Source: Ailurus styani (lineage: Eukaryota > Chordata > Mammalia > Carnivora > Ailuridae). Taken from it: a DNA stretch of 64,000 bases. A program made the position numbers and the translations under genes. Positions 60,901 to 63,740 of this stretch are shown in pieces. The stretch spans positions 608,308 through 672,307 of the forward strand of contig LNAC01000689.1 in the NCBI GenBank assembly GCA_002007465.1. Direction: 5' to 3'. Numbering within the stretch: position 1 is the first letter of the stretch; each line of letters starts with the position of its first letter. Under the pieces are notes generated by a model that did not search any database, was not told the DNA's origin, and saw nothing but the letters and a program-made list of their open reading frames with translations.

Positions 60901-63740
60901 GTAAATGGTTAAGTTTATAGACAGATAGGGTAGTAGTTGGATTATAGAAAAGCATGCATGTGAATCTTAACATCTTGGAAATAGATAGCACTTAATAGTA
61001 GTTAAGTGTAGGGAGTGGAATGTACTAGGATTAAAGACAAACACTTGTTAACATTTGGAATAGCTACTGTGTTTCCTGTTTTTTTTTCTCTAAAAAAAAT
61101 TTTTTTTTTGTTTTTCCTACCTAAGAAGCAATCACTTCTGGCAGGTTTTCAAGAATGTGCCCCATTTGTTTTAAGTGTTTGATATCCATGCTGTTTTTTA
61201 GGGGCAGTATCATTTTATTGGAAAGAGCCTTATCCTAAGCTTTTACATTCAGTTTTTACTTTGGCCATGTCATTTACGGTCTGTGCTTCACATTTAATAT
61301 TCTGTGACTCCTCTTGGAGATGTGTTTACTCATGATTACTATTTGAGGGTGGGTTAAGCATCTGCTGACCTGCCTGAAAGACTTTAATATATGGTGTTTT
61401 AAAATGAAATATGATTGTATTGTTTGAACTGTATTTACAGTGAGCTGTTTGAGGTGGACCACATCAGAACGATATATCACATGTTTATTGCCCTCCTCAT
61501 TCTGTTTATCCTCAGCACACTTGTTGTAGATTACATTGATGAAGGAAGGTAAGACAAGAAAAAGGACGTTTGGCTAGTTGATGCATGGGTGTTGAGAGCT
61601 TTCATGGTATTTAAATTTTGGTCAATTTTGGTGTTTTGGGTGAATTTGCTTCAGAAAATCCCAAAGCAGCTGAGTGGAGGGTGAGATTCCTCTCTCCCGA
61701 AAAGTACAACCAAAAGGAATATTAGAAGTTTTATTACTTTTATGTTTAAAATGGTCTTATTAGAATTTAATGCTTGAAAAACTTTTTTTTTTTGAAGATT
61801 TATTTTTTAGGGGGAGAGAGAGAGCACACAGCCTGTGTGCGTGAGTGGGNNNNNNNNNNNNNNNNNNNNNNNNNNNNNNNNNNNNNNNNNNNNNNNNNNN
61901 NNNNNNNNNNNNNNNNNNNNNNNNNNNNNNNNNNNNNNNNNNNNNNNNNNNNNNNNNNNNNNNNNNNNNNNNNNNNNNNNNNNNNNNNNNNNNNNNNNNN
62001 NNNNNNNNNNNNNNNNCGGTGGGTGGGGGTGGTGGGGGGAGAGTCACAAGCAGACTCCCTGCTGACATTGGAGCCTGACTCAGGGCTCAGTCCCAGGACC
62101 CAGAGATCATAACCCGTGCTGAAACCGTCAGACGCCCAACTGACTGAGCCACTCAGATGCCCTGAAGAACTTTTCTTTTTAATATAAAAATGAAATAAAA
62201 CTTTCAAAAGTGACAGCGTGGTAATCATACATAAATTATGTGCATTATTAGAAAATTATATTTTGAGATAATGGTATAATAGTGTATTAATAGATTTTTG
62301 AATTCTTATTTCTGAAAAATCATCTTTTGGACGTAGTTCATTGCTGTTTTTGAATACTTTTATGTATTAGAGTATCTTAGAGTTTAAAATTTAGTAATGT
62401 TAGACTCCAATCACTGCTTAAAATTTTATTATTTTAGGTTATCTTGGGTATCGTATGTTCAAATACTATATTATCTTAGGGCTTTTAGAGGATTTATGGT
62501 TGGGATACATGGTGAAGCAGAGGCTTAGAAGCACCTCTCCCTCTTGTACAACTATTACCCTCATGACCACAGTGGATTAATGTTGTGTTTTCTAGGTTTG
62601 AGAGTTTTAGGTGTGAAAGTTTTAGAGTTCTATGAGTCAGCGCATACTAAAAATTCACTTCTGTGCTTTTTCTCCCTAGGCTGGTGCTTGAGTTTAGTCT
62701 CATGTCTTATGCTTTTGGCAAACTTCCTGTTGCTATGTGGACTTGGTGGACCATGTTCTTGAGTACACTTGGAATTCCCTATTTCCTCTTTCAACGTTGG
62801 GCCAGAGGTTATAGCAGGAGTTCTCATCCAGTGGTCCATTCTCTCTTCCACTGCTTCTTTTTCATGGTCTTCCAGATTGGAGTTCTAGGTTTGGGACCAA
62901 CATATGTTGTATTAGCATATACGCTACCACCAGCTTCCCGGTGCATTGTTATACTTGAACAGGTAAGGTTTTGAGGATTGCCCGATGCAATGCTATGGTT
63001 CGTTAAAATAATAATACTGATATTCTGTAATTTTTAGTTGTATTAGTTGGGTCAGTTTTTCTGTCTAGTTCTTTGTGCTATTATTTATAAACTTAAAGTT
63101 TTAAACTAAATCATCTCATGTCTTACAATTCATACTAGCTTCAGTGTTCTCTGAGTCCTGATAATGAAATTATATTGAGCTGTTTAGGGTGACTTCAGAT
63201 TTTATTCTTGACCATGTTGCAGAAGTCATTTAAATGAGAAAGTATTCTTGTAATTAAAAACTCTGCCTTTGAGGTTATCAGGTTCATTGTTTTGTCATAT
63301 GAACTGTTCCCATCTGAATACAGGGATTTATTTTATTTATACATCCTTCTGAATTTCCTGACTTATATTGTCTGTTAATGCTCTGAAGGACTGTTTCAGG
63401 AGACTCTCTTTGAACAGGTTTTTAATTTCTTATTGTAACATACCTGTGATAGATAATGCTGTTAGATGCAAACTAATTTGAGTAATAACTTGTCCTTCTT
63501 TACAGTTTGTTTTTCATTTGCTTTATTCCATAAACGTGAACTCAGGTTGGTATATGCAAAATCAGGAAGTTTTTTATATGATCTAGTGCTGTTCTGGGGT
63601 TGCTTATCAGAGACACGACAATGGCAGAAAATTCATCTTTTTTCCCCCCCTCCTTTTGTAGATTCGTTTCATAATGAAAGCCCATTCATTTGTCAGAGAG
63701 AATGTGCCTCGGATACTAAATTCAGCTAAGGAGAAATCAA
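12402..63740 (+). CDS. SOAT1: SOAT1, N-terminal half (7 coding exons, 3' part beyond window)
   Basis: Sterol O-acyltransferase 1 is an ER membrane MBOAT-family enzyme that esterifies cholesterol with long-chain acyl-CoA for storage in lipid droplets. The joined exons give one open frame of 856 nt (285 codons plus 1 nt), with phases 1, 0, 2, 2, 2, 0 and 1 at successive exon ends. It begins [17 protein letters not shown], the recognisable SOAT1 N-terminus. It continues through the cytosolic N-terminal region used for tetramer assembly (about residues 1-130), a first membrane segment (about 140-158), a second (about 177-202) and a third (about 220-245). The conserved HSFVREN motif is at 267-273. 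Cys92 matches the human numbering as recalled. The active-site Asn and His of the MBOAT core lie beyond the window. Compared with the human protein from memory, one Lys codon is missing after Glu103. No stop or frameshift is seen, so this is a functional gene. Confidence 0.97.
12604..12772 (-). mobile_element. Carnivore SINE, antisense, 84 bp past exon 2
   Basis: It is flanked by perfect 13-nt repeats TGAAGTATTTTTT at 12591-12603 and 12773-12785. It sits between exon 2 and the EEF1A pseudogene. Confidence 0.93.
12786..14110 (-). pseudogene. EEF1A1P: EEF1A processed pseudogene, antisense in intron 2
   Basis: Reading the minus strand from an ATG at 14101 gives a decayed elongation factor 1-alpha. 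In order it shows [13 protein letters not shown] (start, GTP-binding domain), [18 protein letters not shown] at about 13920-13960, AYTVGLKQL at about 13670, [21 protein letters not shown] at about 13310-13370 and, at the end, [15 protein letters not shown] followed by VIKAVDKKS (about 12840-13010). The C-terminus resembles EEF1A1 rather than EEF1A2. Multiple frameshifts split it into overlapping frames, so it makes no protein. It has no introns, as expected for a retrocopy. Neither a poly(A) tail nor a clear target duplication remains, and both ends are approximate. Its GC-rich composition contrasts with the intron around it. Confidence 0.9.
15599..15789 (+). mobile_element. Carnivore SINE, sense
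   Basis: It is a young copy with TGAATTGTTG on both sides (15589-15598 and 15790-15799). Confidence 0.93.
16095..16515 (+). repeat. Old mammal-wide interspersed repeat (GTTGACACATAAAATTAAC end)
   Basis: It begins near GGAGTCCTCCAGAAGAGTGG and ends in CAGTCAAGTTGACACATAAA, the ends of a widespread ancient mammalian repeat. I cannot assign the family. The open frames inside on both strands are chance. Confidence 0.6.
16773..16960 (-). mobile_element. Carnivore SINE, antisense
   Basis: It ends CCACCCAGGCGTCCC and is followed by AATTTTTGAAATCTTA, which repeats the left flank. Confidence 0.92.
17100..18115 (-). mobile_element. Probable old L1, antisense, with SINE insert
   Basis: Degenerate AT-rich text around 17760-18000 (for example CATTTTTACATATTCTTCAG, GGTAGAATTGTAGGGTCAAA) resembles antisense L1M. 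The young SINE at 17542-17755 lies inside it. The assignment is tentative. Confidence 0.4.
17542..17755 (-). mobile_element. Carnivore SINE, antisense
   Basis: It is a young copy flanked by AAATAGAATA at 17532-17541 and 17756-17765. Confidence 0.94.
18152..18390 (-). mobile_element. Carnivore SINE, antisense
   Basis: It ends CCACCCAGGCGCCC. Its A-tail has grown into a TTTTA microsatellite (18180-18228). Confidence 0.93.
18573..18761 (-). mobile_element. Carnivore SINE, antisense (pile-up member 1)
   Basis: It is an older copy following ACCAGTTCTG at 18560. Its head is diverged (CTCTCAGGCATC). Confidence 0.88.
18778..18997 (-). mobile_element. Carnivore SINE, antisense (pile-up member 2)
   Basis: It is a young copy ending CCACCCAGGCGCCC, inserted in a CT repeat at the head of the previous SINE. 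Confidence 0.94.
19006..19422 (-). mobile_element. Carnivore SINE, antisense, split by a sense SINE (pile-up member 3)
   Basis: The tail part is 19006-19030 and the body is about 19220-19422, ending GAGCTACCCATTTGCCC. The sense SINE at 19031-19219 interrupts it. Confidence 0.85.
19031..19219 (+). mobile_element. Carnivore SINE, sense, nested (pile-up member 4)
   Basis: It starts GGGGTGCCTGGG and ends CAAATAAACAAATAAAATG within the A-tail of an antisense SINE. Confidence 0.9.
19431..19650 (-). mobile_element. Carnivore SINE, antisense (pile-up member 5)
   Basis: It has an ACCAGTTC flank at 19423 and again at 19651. One N lies in its T run (19449). Confidence 0.9.
19665..19912 (-). mobile_element. 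Carnivore SINE, antisense, with assembly gap (pile-up member 6)
   Basis: It is flanked by ACCAGTTCTGTCTTT at 19651-19665 and 19913-19927. Ns at 19694-19766 hide the tail side. Confidence 0.9.
19694..19766. other. Assembly gap (N run)
   Basis: A run of 73 Ns lies inside a SINE. It was probably left by a collapsed repeat. Confidence 0.99.
20085..20642 (-). mobile_element. L1 fragment, antisense (old)
   Basis: It carries the familiar antisense L1 3' text: ATTCCATGGTATGGATAAAC, GCTGTTCATTAACTGATGAA and GGGTATATACTTAGAAGTGG. No intact frame remains. Confidence 0.75.
21061..21150. repeat. TAA-rich microsatellite
   Basis: It holds imperfect ATAATAATA and AGTATATAATAA repeats. Confidence 0.85.
21387..21584 (-). 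mobile_element. Carnivore SINE, antisense
   Basis: It is flanked by TGATCAGATTCCTTA (21372) and TGATCAGATCCCTTA (21585). Confidence 0.93.
24016..24204 (+). mobile_element. Carnivore SINE, sense
   Basis: It has 16-nt duplications TAGAGCCCTGAAAGTC at 24000-24015 and 24205-24220. Part of the body is deleted. Confidence 0.92.
24450..25048 (-). mobile_element. L1 fragment, antisense (old)
   Basis: It holds antisense L1 ORF2-end text such as GTATATATCCAGAAATGGAC and GTGTGAAGTGATCTCTCACT. A minus-strand frame at 24641-24880 reads like the ORF2 C-terminal [16 protein letters not shown]. It is decayed. Confidence 0.75.
25050..25127 (-). mobile_element. Carnivore SINE fragment, antisense
   Basis: Only the tail side remains (AAAGATTTTATTTATTTGAC to the AGGCAGACAGAG region). 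Confidence 0.85.
25165..25298 (-). mobile_element. tRNA-Lys-like SINE, antisense, short type
   Basis: It contains AAAGTAATCTCTATACCCAA and ends CAGCCAGGCACCC. GAGCTTGC/AAGCTTGC occurs on the two sides. Confidence 0.8.
25425..25620 (+). mobile_element. Carnivore SINE, sense (older)
   Basis: It starts GGCGCACCTGGTTGGCTCAG and ends in an A run. TGCTGTCAGCAA and TGCTCTCAGCAA flank it. Confidence 0.9.
25908..26130 (+). mobile_element. Carnivore SINE, sense (duplication SINE 1)
   Basis: It is full length. Diagnostic features are CACGTCGGG, TGCCGACTTGTAATC and a tail with AAATGAATAAATAAAATC. Confidence 0.95.
26650..26765 (-). mobile_element. Old L1 scrap, antisense (duplicated at 27535-27650)
   Basis: GTTATTGATGGGCATTTCAG and CAATGTCATAAACAGTCCTG resemble antisense L1. 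The same text recurs 885 bp downstream in the duplicated unit. Confidence 0.5.
26793..27015 (+). mobile_element. Carnivore SINE, sense (chimeric SINE 2)
   Basis: Its head to about 26905 matches SINE 3 (GCTGCTGCC, CACATCGGG). Its tail from about 26911 matches SINE 1 (CTCTCCTCTCTCTCT, CTTGTAATC, AAATGAATAAA). Confidence 0.95.
27678..27866 (+). mobile_element. Carnivore SINE, sense (duplication SINE 3)
   Basis: The head is identical to SINE 2. The tail differs (CCCCCTCTCCCTCTGCC, CTTGTGATC). Confidence 0.95.
27968..28171 (+). mobile_element. Carnivore SINE, sense
   Basis: It has 17-nt duplications AAAATTTAGATATTACT at 27951-27967 and 28172-28188. Confidence 0.95.
28216..28398 (+). mobile_element. 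Carnivore SINE, sense
   Basis: It is flanked by GTTGTACCTG and GTTATACCTG. It ends AAATAAATTTTAAAAAAA. Confidence 0.92.
28400..29180 (-). mobile_element. Old L1 fragment, antisense (interrupted)
   Basis: Sequence such as ATGTCTTTGCCAGTCTTTTT and TTTGCTAGTTTGATGGGTGA resembles antisense L1M. A minus SINE (28655-28838) interrupts it. The family and ends are uncertain. Confidence 0.5.
28655..28838 (-). mobile_element. Carnivore SINE, antisense
   Basis: It is an older copy ending TGCCTAGATGCCCC. Confidence 0.87.
29353..29568 (+). mobile_element. Carnivore SINE, sense (older subtype)
   Basis: It starts GGGGCACCTGGGTGGCTCAG and has the CTCTTGATTTCG subtype body. Confidence 0.9.
30108..30307 (-). 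mobile_element. Carnivore SINE, antisense
   Basis: It ends GAGCCACCCATGTATCCC. Confidence 0.9.
30880..31060 (-). mobile_element. Carnivore SINE, antisense, ending in poly-C
   Basis: A CT repeat precedes the tail. The head runs into 26 Cs (31055-31080) and one N. Confidence 0.88.
31852..32262. mobile_element. hAT-type DNA transposon relic, split by a SINE
   Basis: The parts 31852-32000 and 32170-32262 read ACTACACCGTTCAGTGTGGG, TTGAAATGTGGCTAGTCTGA and CTGGGACAGCACTGAGC, like non-autonomous hAT-Charlie elements. An antisense SINE lies between them. Confidence 0.5.
32001..32164 (-). mobile_element. Carnivore SINE, antisense
   Basis: It is an older copy ending GAGCTGTCCAGGCGCCCC. It splits a hAT relic. 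Confidence 0.85.
32286..32486 (+). mobile_element. Carnivore SINE, sense
   Basis: It starts GGGGTGCCTGGGTGGCTCAG and ends CAAATAAATAAATCTTAAAA. Confidence 0.93.
32590..32880 (+). repeat. L2-like relic
   Basis: CAAAAGCTCCCTCCACCCCA and CTGAGCTCCTAAAGGAAGGG resemble an L2 3' end. Confidence 0.5.
33021..33206 (+). mobile_element. Carnivore SINE, sense
   Basis: It has 15-nt duplications ATTGTAGTCCTGATT at 33006-33020 and 33207-33221. Confidence 0.95.
33342..33540 (-). mobile_element. Carnivore SINE, antisense (older)
   Basis: It ends AGTCCCCCAGGCATCCCT. Confidence 0.85.
33613..33799 (+). mobile_element. Carnivore SINE, sense, 5' truncated
   Basis: It lacks the CCTGGGTGGCTCAG head and starts GACTCTTGATTTTGGCTCAG. 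Confidence 0.85.
34290..34482 (-). mobile_element. Carnivore SINE, antisense
   Basis: It is flanked by TAGAATTGGCTTTT and TAGAGTTGGCTTTT. Confidence 0.92.
34545..34740 (-). mobile_element. Carnivore SINE, antisense, nested
   Basis: It ends GAGTCACCCAGGTACCCT and lies inside the outer element at 34528-35060. Confidence 0.87.
34748..34948 (-). mobile_element. Carnivore SINE, antisense, young, nested
   Basis: It ends CCACCCAGGCGCCCC. TTTAATTTTTTTATTTTT-like text occurs on both sides. Confidence 0.92.
34949..35060 (-). mobile_element. tRNA-Lys-like SINE, antisense, outer element
   Basis: It contains AGAGTAATCTCTACACCCAA. ACTGTATAGCTTTG at 34514-34527 and 35065-35078 brackets the whole nest. 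Confidence 0.82.
35828..35886. repeat. GT/GC-rich simple repeat
   Basis: It is a purine-pyrimidine alternating run (GTGTGTGTGCGTGTGCACGC and similar), a potential Z-DNA-forming stretch. Confidence 0.85.
36120..36430 (+). mobile_element. Old L1 3' fragment, sense
   Basis: It reads TAAATGTCCAGTAGGGGATT, CAGCCATAAAAACAGACTAA and ATTAAGTGAAAAAAGCAAG, as in the 3' ORF2/UTR of L1M elements. Confidence 0.7.
36551..36762 (+). mobile_element. Carnivore SINE, sense (older subtype)
   Basis: It starts GGGGCACCTGGGTGGCTCAG. AAATTCAACTGAG/AAATTCAGCTGGG flank it. Confidence 0.92.
36800..37004 (-). mobile_element. Carnivore SINE, antisense
   Basis: It is flanked by TTTATTAATT at 36790-36799 and 37005-37014. 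Confidence 0.94.
37358..37571 (-). mobile_element. Carnivore SINE, antisense
   Basis: It has 19-nt duplications TGGGCCTGTGGTTTTCTTT at 37339-37357 and 37572-37590. Confidence 0.95.
38455..38663 (+). mobile_element. Carnivore SINE, sense
   Basis: It has 14-nt duplications GAAATTTTACCAAA at 38441-38454 and 38664-38677. Confidence 0.95.
38684..38856 (-). mobile_element. Carnivore SINE, antisense
   Basis: It ends GAGCCACCCAGGCATCCC. Confidence 0.9.
39161..39351 (+). mobile_element. Carnivore SINE, sense
   Basis: It has 15-nt duplications AAAATCATGAAAAAG at 39146-39160 and 39352-39366. Confidence 0.95.
39483..39709 (-). mobile_element. Carnivore SINE, antisense, with ATTT microsatellite tail
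   Basis: The tail is an (ATTT)n run at 39483-39520. The element is inserted at the T-rich end of the next SINE. Confidence 0.92.
39710..39880 (-). mobile_element. Carnivore SINE, antisense, head missing
   Basis: It runs from ATTTATTTATTTTTAAAGAT to GACGCTTAATGGACTGAA. The CCACCCAGGCGCCC end is lost. Confidence 0.87.
39900..41040 (-). mobile_element. L1 fragment, antisense (old)
   Basis: It contains CTATTCGTTAATGGATATTG, TTCCCTTGTGTATACCCAGG and CTAGCAGTGGAGGAGGGTTT, the antisense 3' part of an old L1. Plus-strand open frames here are chance. Confidence 0.7.
41130..41313 (-). mobile_element. Carnivore SINE, antisense, 200 bp before exon 3
   Basis: It ends GAGCCACCCGGGTGTCCC. CTTCACATTTTT/CTTAACATTTTT flank it. 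Confidence 0.92.
41514..41572 (+). CDS. SOAT1: SOAT1 exon 3
   Basis: This is a 59-bp exon with acceptor TTTCTTTCCTTAG and donor GTAAGT. Joined to the split codon it reads [20 protein letters not shown], residues 40-59, a helical piece of the N-terminal oligomerisation region. It is too short for an ORF search and was found by protein homology. Residue 40 is Asp, where the human protein as recalled has Gly. The phase changes from 1 to 0. Confidence 0.95.
41621..41826 (-). mobile_element. Carnivore SINE, antisense, 48 bp after exon 3
   Basis: It is a young copy with TAGGGTAAGGA at 41610-41620 and 41827-41837. Confidence 0.95.
42000..42216 (-). mobile_element. Carnivore SINE, antisense
   Basis: It ends GAGCCATCCAAGTGCCCC. 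The tail is a TTTA repeat. Confidence 0.9.
43196..43750 (-). mobile_element. Carnivore SINE, antisense, host of a nested SINE
   Basis: The host parts are 43196-43256 and 43617-43750. TAGAAATAATTTT flanks it at 43183-43195 and 43751-43763. Confidence 0.85.
43257..43616 (-). mobile_element. Carnivore SINE, antisense, nested, with assembly scars
   Basis: The tail side (TTTAAGATATTATTTACTTA) is present three times, separated by Ns at 43342 and 43415. The true element ends GCCACCCAGGCGCCC. Confidence 0.85.
44247..44574 (-). mobile_element. Carnivore SINE, antisense, with assembly scar
   Basis: AACAAAGAACTTTCT flanks it at 44232-44246 and 44575-44589. The left end is repeated after an N at 44301. 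A 12-mer is repeated four times inside. Confidence 0.9.
44462..44509. repeat. 12-bp repeat x4 inside a SINE
   Basis: CCTCGATCCCAG occurs four times head to tail where other copies have it once. Confidence 0.95.
44992..45006. repeat. Target-site duplication, left copy, of 7SK pseudogene
   Basis: TGGAACAATTTCTTT is identical to 45265-45279 on the other side of the 7SK copy. Confidence 0.9.
45007..45264 (-). pseudogene. RN7SKP: 7SK RNA retropseudogene, 3' truncated
   Basis: The minus strand from 45264 starts GGATGTGAGGGCGATCTGGC, the 5' end of 7SK small nuclear RNA, the scaffold that holds HEXIM and P-TEFb. It continues through the GGCTGGCT, GCGGGTGTCCCCTTCCTC and TCAAGGGTATAC segments and stops after CCAAACAAGCTCTC, so the 3' quarter is missing. 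Perfect 15-nt direct repeats TGGAACAATTTCTTT flank it (44992-45006 and 45265-45279), showing L1-type retroposition. A 14-nt hairpin segment, GACGACCTTCCCCG, is present about three times instead of once (45086-45127). It lacks the 3' end and has an intact start but no upstream snRNA promoter elements that I can see, so it is not expected to be expressed. Confidence 0.93.
45265..45279. repeat. Target-site duplication, right copy, of 7SK pseudogene
   Basis: TGGAACAATTTCTTT is identical to 44992-45006. It abuts the first base of the 7SK copy. Confidence 0.9.
45487..45510. repeat. GA microsatellite
   Basis: It is a pure GA run that is not part of a recognisable SINE. Confidence 0.9.
47116..47318 (+). 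mobile_element. Carnivore SINE, sense
   Basis: It has 15-nt duplications GAAAATGTGATATAA at 47101-47115 and 47319-47333. Confidence 0.95.
47995..48235 (+). repeat. MIR-like relic
   Basis: TCTGTGACCTTGGGCAAGTC and CCCCTAACAGAGTATCTGGT match the MIR core and 3' end. Confidence 0.7.
49010..49200 (+). repeat. L2-like relic
   Basis: CATTGGTTTCCAGTTGCCTT and AAGTGGCCTAAAGGTCTGTC resemble old L2 text. Confidence 0.45.
49430..49545 (+). mobile_element. L1 3' UTR fragment, sense
   Basis: It ends with TGTTGTACACCTGAAACTAA and a segment like ACTATACTCAAATACAATTT, typical of an L1 3' terminus, and then runs into an antisense SINE. Confidence 0.65.
49546..49735 (-). mobile_element. Carnivore SINE, antisense
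   Basis: It ends GAGCCACCCAGGAGCCCT, inserted at the tail of an L1 3' end. Confidence 0.9.
49773..49961 (+). mobile_element. Carnivore SINE, sense
   Basis: It starts TGCACCTGAGTGGCTCAG. AGGTTTCTCAG and AGGTTTCTTGG flank it. Confidence 0.9.
49971..50072 (+). mobile_element. Carnivore SINE fragment, sense, 3' truncated
   Basis: It starts GGGACACCTGGGTGGCTTAG and stops after GCCCTGTGTCAGAG. Confidence 0.85.
50402..50651 (-). mobile_element. Carnivore SINE, antisense, with 37-bp internal duplication
   Basis: It has 16-nt duplications TGTACTGTATTTTTCT at 50386-50401 and 50652-50667. Confidence 0.95.
50930..51165 (+). mobile_element. L1 3' UTR, sense
   Basis: The text matches the common carnivore L1 3' end (ATTATGCTAAGCAAAATAAG, then TGTACACCTGAAACTGATAT). 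The tail resumes at 51362-51400 after an antisense SINE. Confidence 0.75.
51170..51361 (-). mobile_element. Carnivore SINE, antisense, inside an L1 tail
   Basis: It has 15-nt duplications ACTAACTGGAATTTA at 51155-51169 and 51362-51376. Confidence 0.95.
51546..51760 (-). mobile_element. Carnivore SINE, antisense
   Basis: It is flanked by TGTTTTGGGCTTTTT and TGTTTTGGGGTTTTT. Confidence 0.94.
53021..53139 (-). mobile_element. tRNA-Lys-like SINE, antisense, short type
   Basis: It contains CCAACATGGGGCTTGAACTC and ends AGCAAGCCAGGAGCAC. Confidence 0.8.
53160..53560 (+). repeat. L2-like relic
   Basis: GAGGCTCTCCTTTGACCTCT and ACTAGAACAACAGTGCCCAG resemble an L2 3' end. Confidence 0.55.
53773..53970 (-). 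mobile_element. Carnivore SINE, antisense
   Basis: It ends GAGCCACCCAGGCACCCC. Confidence 0.93.
54422..54653 (-). mobile_element. Carnivore SINE, antisense, with GTTT microsatellite tail
   Basis: It has duplications GAAAGAGCAGTTT at 54409-54421 and 54654-54666. The tail is (GTTT)n at 54422-54458. Confidence 0.95.
54677..55370 (-). mobile_element. Solo LTR-like element, antisense
   Basis: On the minus strand a sequence starting near TGTGTAGGTC (about 55370) carries two AATAAA-type signals (complements at about 55160 and 54790). It ends in CGGACCCTGTCA, a typical retroviral U5-like end. A sense SINE (54807-55064) is inserted in it. No internal viral genes are seen. Both borders are approximate and no target duplication was confirmed. 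Confidence 0.55.
54807..55064 (+). mobile_element. Carnivore SINE, sense, with GT microsatellite
   Basis: It starts GGGGTGCCTGGGTGGCTTAG. A (TG) run of about 23 units (54949-54994) has expanded in its CT-rich body. Confidence 0.92.
55575..55781 (+). mobile_element. Carnivore SINE, sense
   Basis: It has 13-nt duplications AAACTCTTGGTGT at 55562-55574 and 55782-55794. It is the nearest sense SINE before exon 4. Confidence 0.95.
56640..56788 (+). CDS. SOAT1: SOAT1 exon 4
   Basis: This is a 149-bp exon with acceptor TTTAAAATTCTAG and donor GTAAGT. It encodes residues 60-108 and two bases of codon 109. It starts [17 protein letters not shown] and includes Cys92. The frame enters at phase 0 and leaves at phase 2. 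The run after Glu103 is Asn-Asn-His, one residue shorter than the Lys-Asn-Asn-His recalled for human. Confidence 0.96.
56789..57975 (+). other. SOAT1 intron 4
   Basis: This 1,187-bp intron has no young SINE. A MIR-like relic lies at about 57030-57220. Open frames at 57261-57627 have no recognisable protein similarity and look like chance. Confidence 0.85.
57030..57220 (+). repeat. MIR-like relic
   Basis: GAGGTAGGTACCATAACGAA and GATACTGAAATGTGGGATAG resemble decayed MIR text in intron 4. Confidence 0.5.
57976..58035 (+). CDS. SOAT1: SOAT1 exon 5
   Basis: This is a 60-bp exon with acceptor TTTGCTCTTCCAG and donor GTGAGT. It encodes residues 109-128 and two bases of 129, including [12 protein letters not shown] and the RQSLL segment. 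The donor is followed at once by a long T run that belongs to an antisense L1 insertion. Confidence 0.94.
58048..58234 (-). mobile_element. L1 3' end, antisense, at exon 5 donor
   Basis: The minus strand shows a carnivore L1 3' UTR: AACAAACCATAAGAGACTCT near 58230, then a segment ending in a poly(A) tail that appears here as a T run after 58042. It is strongly 5' truncated. Flanking GAGTATTTTT repeats (58038-58047 and 58235-58244) are the target-site duplication. The left copy overlaps positions +3 onward of the splice donor. Confidence 0.85.
59169..59348 (-). mobile_element. Carnivore SINE, antisense (older)
   Basis: It ends GAGGCACCAGCTGCCTCT. AGTACTTTAA/AGTATACTTTAA flank it. Confidence 0.85.
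59377..59574 (-). mobile_element. Carnivore SINE, antisense
   Basis: It is a young copy with 16-nt duplications TAATTACAAAGCTTTT at 59361-59376 and 59575-59590. Confidence 0.95.
59591..60603 (-). mobile_element. Carnivore SINE, antisense, split by L1
   Basis: The tail half is 59591-59744. The head half is about 60516-60603, ending GAGCTGTCTGGGCACCCC. Confidence 0.88.
59745..60515 (+). mobile_element. L1 3' end, sense, nested in a SINE
   Basis: It contains the C-terminal end of L1 ORF2 (reverse transcriptase protein), visible as [27 protein letters not shown] and [13 protein letters not shown] between 59915 and 60160, then a 3' UTR and an A-rich tail. Frameshifts are present and most of the element is missing. 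It splits an antisense SINE. Confidence 0.9.
61441..61548 (+). CDS. SOAT1: SOAT1 exon 6 (first membrane segment)
   Basis: This is a 108-bp exon with acceptor ACTGTATTTACAG and donor GTAAGA. It encodes residues 129-164 and two bases of 165. It includes [12 protein letters not shown], then a hydrophobic stretch rich in Leu, Ile and Phe (about 144-158) that is the first transmembrane helix, then VDYIDEG. Confidence 0.97.
61783..62161 (-). mobile_element. Carnivore SINE, antisense, with assembly gap
   Basis: It starts in a T run, ends GAGCCACTCAGATGCCCT and is interrupted by Ns at 61850-62016. Confidence 0.88.
61850..62016. other. Assembly gap (N run)
   Basis: A run of 167 Ns lies within a SINE in intron 6, about 300 bp past exon 6. 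Confidence 0.99.
62680..62962 (+). CDS. SOAT1: SOAT1 exon 7 (membrane segments 2 and 3)
   Basis: This is a 283-bp exon with acceptor CTTTTTCTCCCTAG and donor GTAAGG. It encodes residues 165-259. Hydrophobic stretches at about 177-202 and 220-245 are membrane helices. Recognisable family blocks are [11 protein letters not shown], the SSHP loop, [16 protein letters not shown] and TLPPASR. The frame is open throughout and ends at phase 0. Confidence 0.98.
62963..63661 (+). other. SOAT1 intron 7
   Basis: This 699-bp AT-rich intron has no repeat. It ends in a strong pyrimidine tract (63636-63658) before the exon 8 acceptor. Confidence 0.85.
63662..63740 (+). CDS. SOAT1: SOAT1 exon 8
   Basis: This is a 79-bp exon with acceptor CCTCCTTTTGTAG and donor GTATGT. 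It encodes residues 260-285 ([18 protein letters not shown], then LNSAKEKS) and one base of the next codon. Ser268 corresponds to human Ser269, a residue linked in the literature to enzyme stability and activity. The next exon lies beyond the window. Confidence 0.96.

Larger units (their letters stand above)
58036..61440 (+). other. SOAT1 intron 5
   Basis: This 3,405-bp intron contains an antisense L1 tail at its donor, three antisense SINEs and a sense L1 3' end nested in the third SINE. Stretches 58245-59160 and 60610-61440 are AT-rich with nothing recognised. Confidence 0.85.
61549..62679 (+). other. SOAT1 intron 6 with assembly gap
   Basis: This 1,131-bp intron contains one antisense SINE that is interrupted by a run of Ns (61850-62016). 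The remainder is AT-rich with nothing recognised. Confidence 0.85.

Noticed and set aside
62544..62974. Continuous frames extending SOAT1 exon 7 upstream or downstream
   Set aside because: The exon has strong splice sites at 62679 and 62962. The extra residues are intron read-through.
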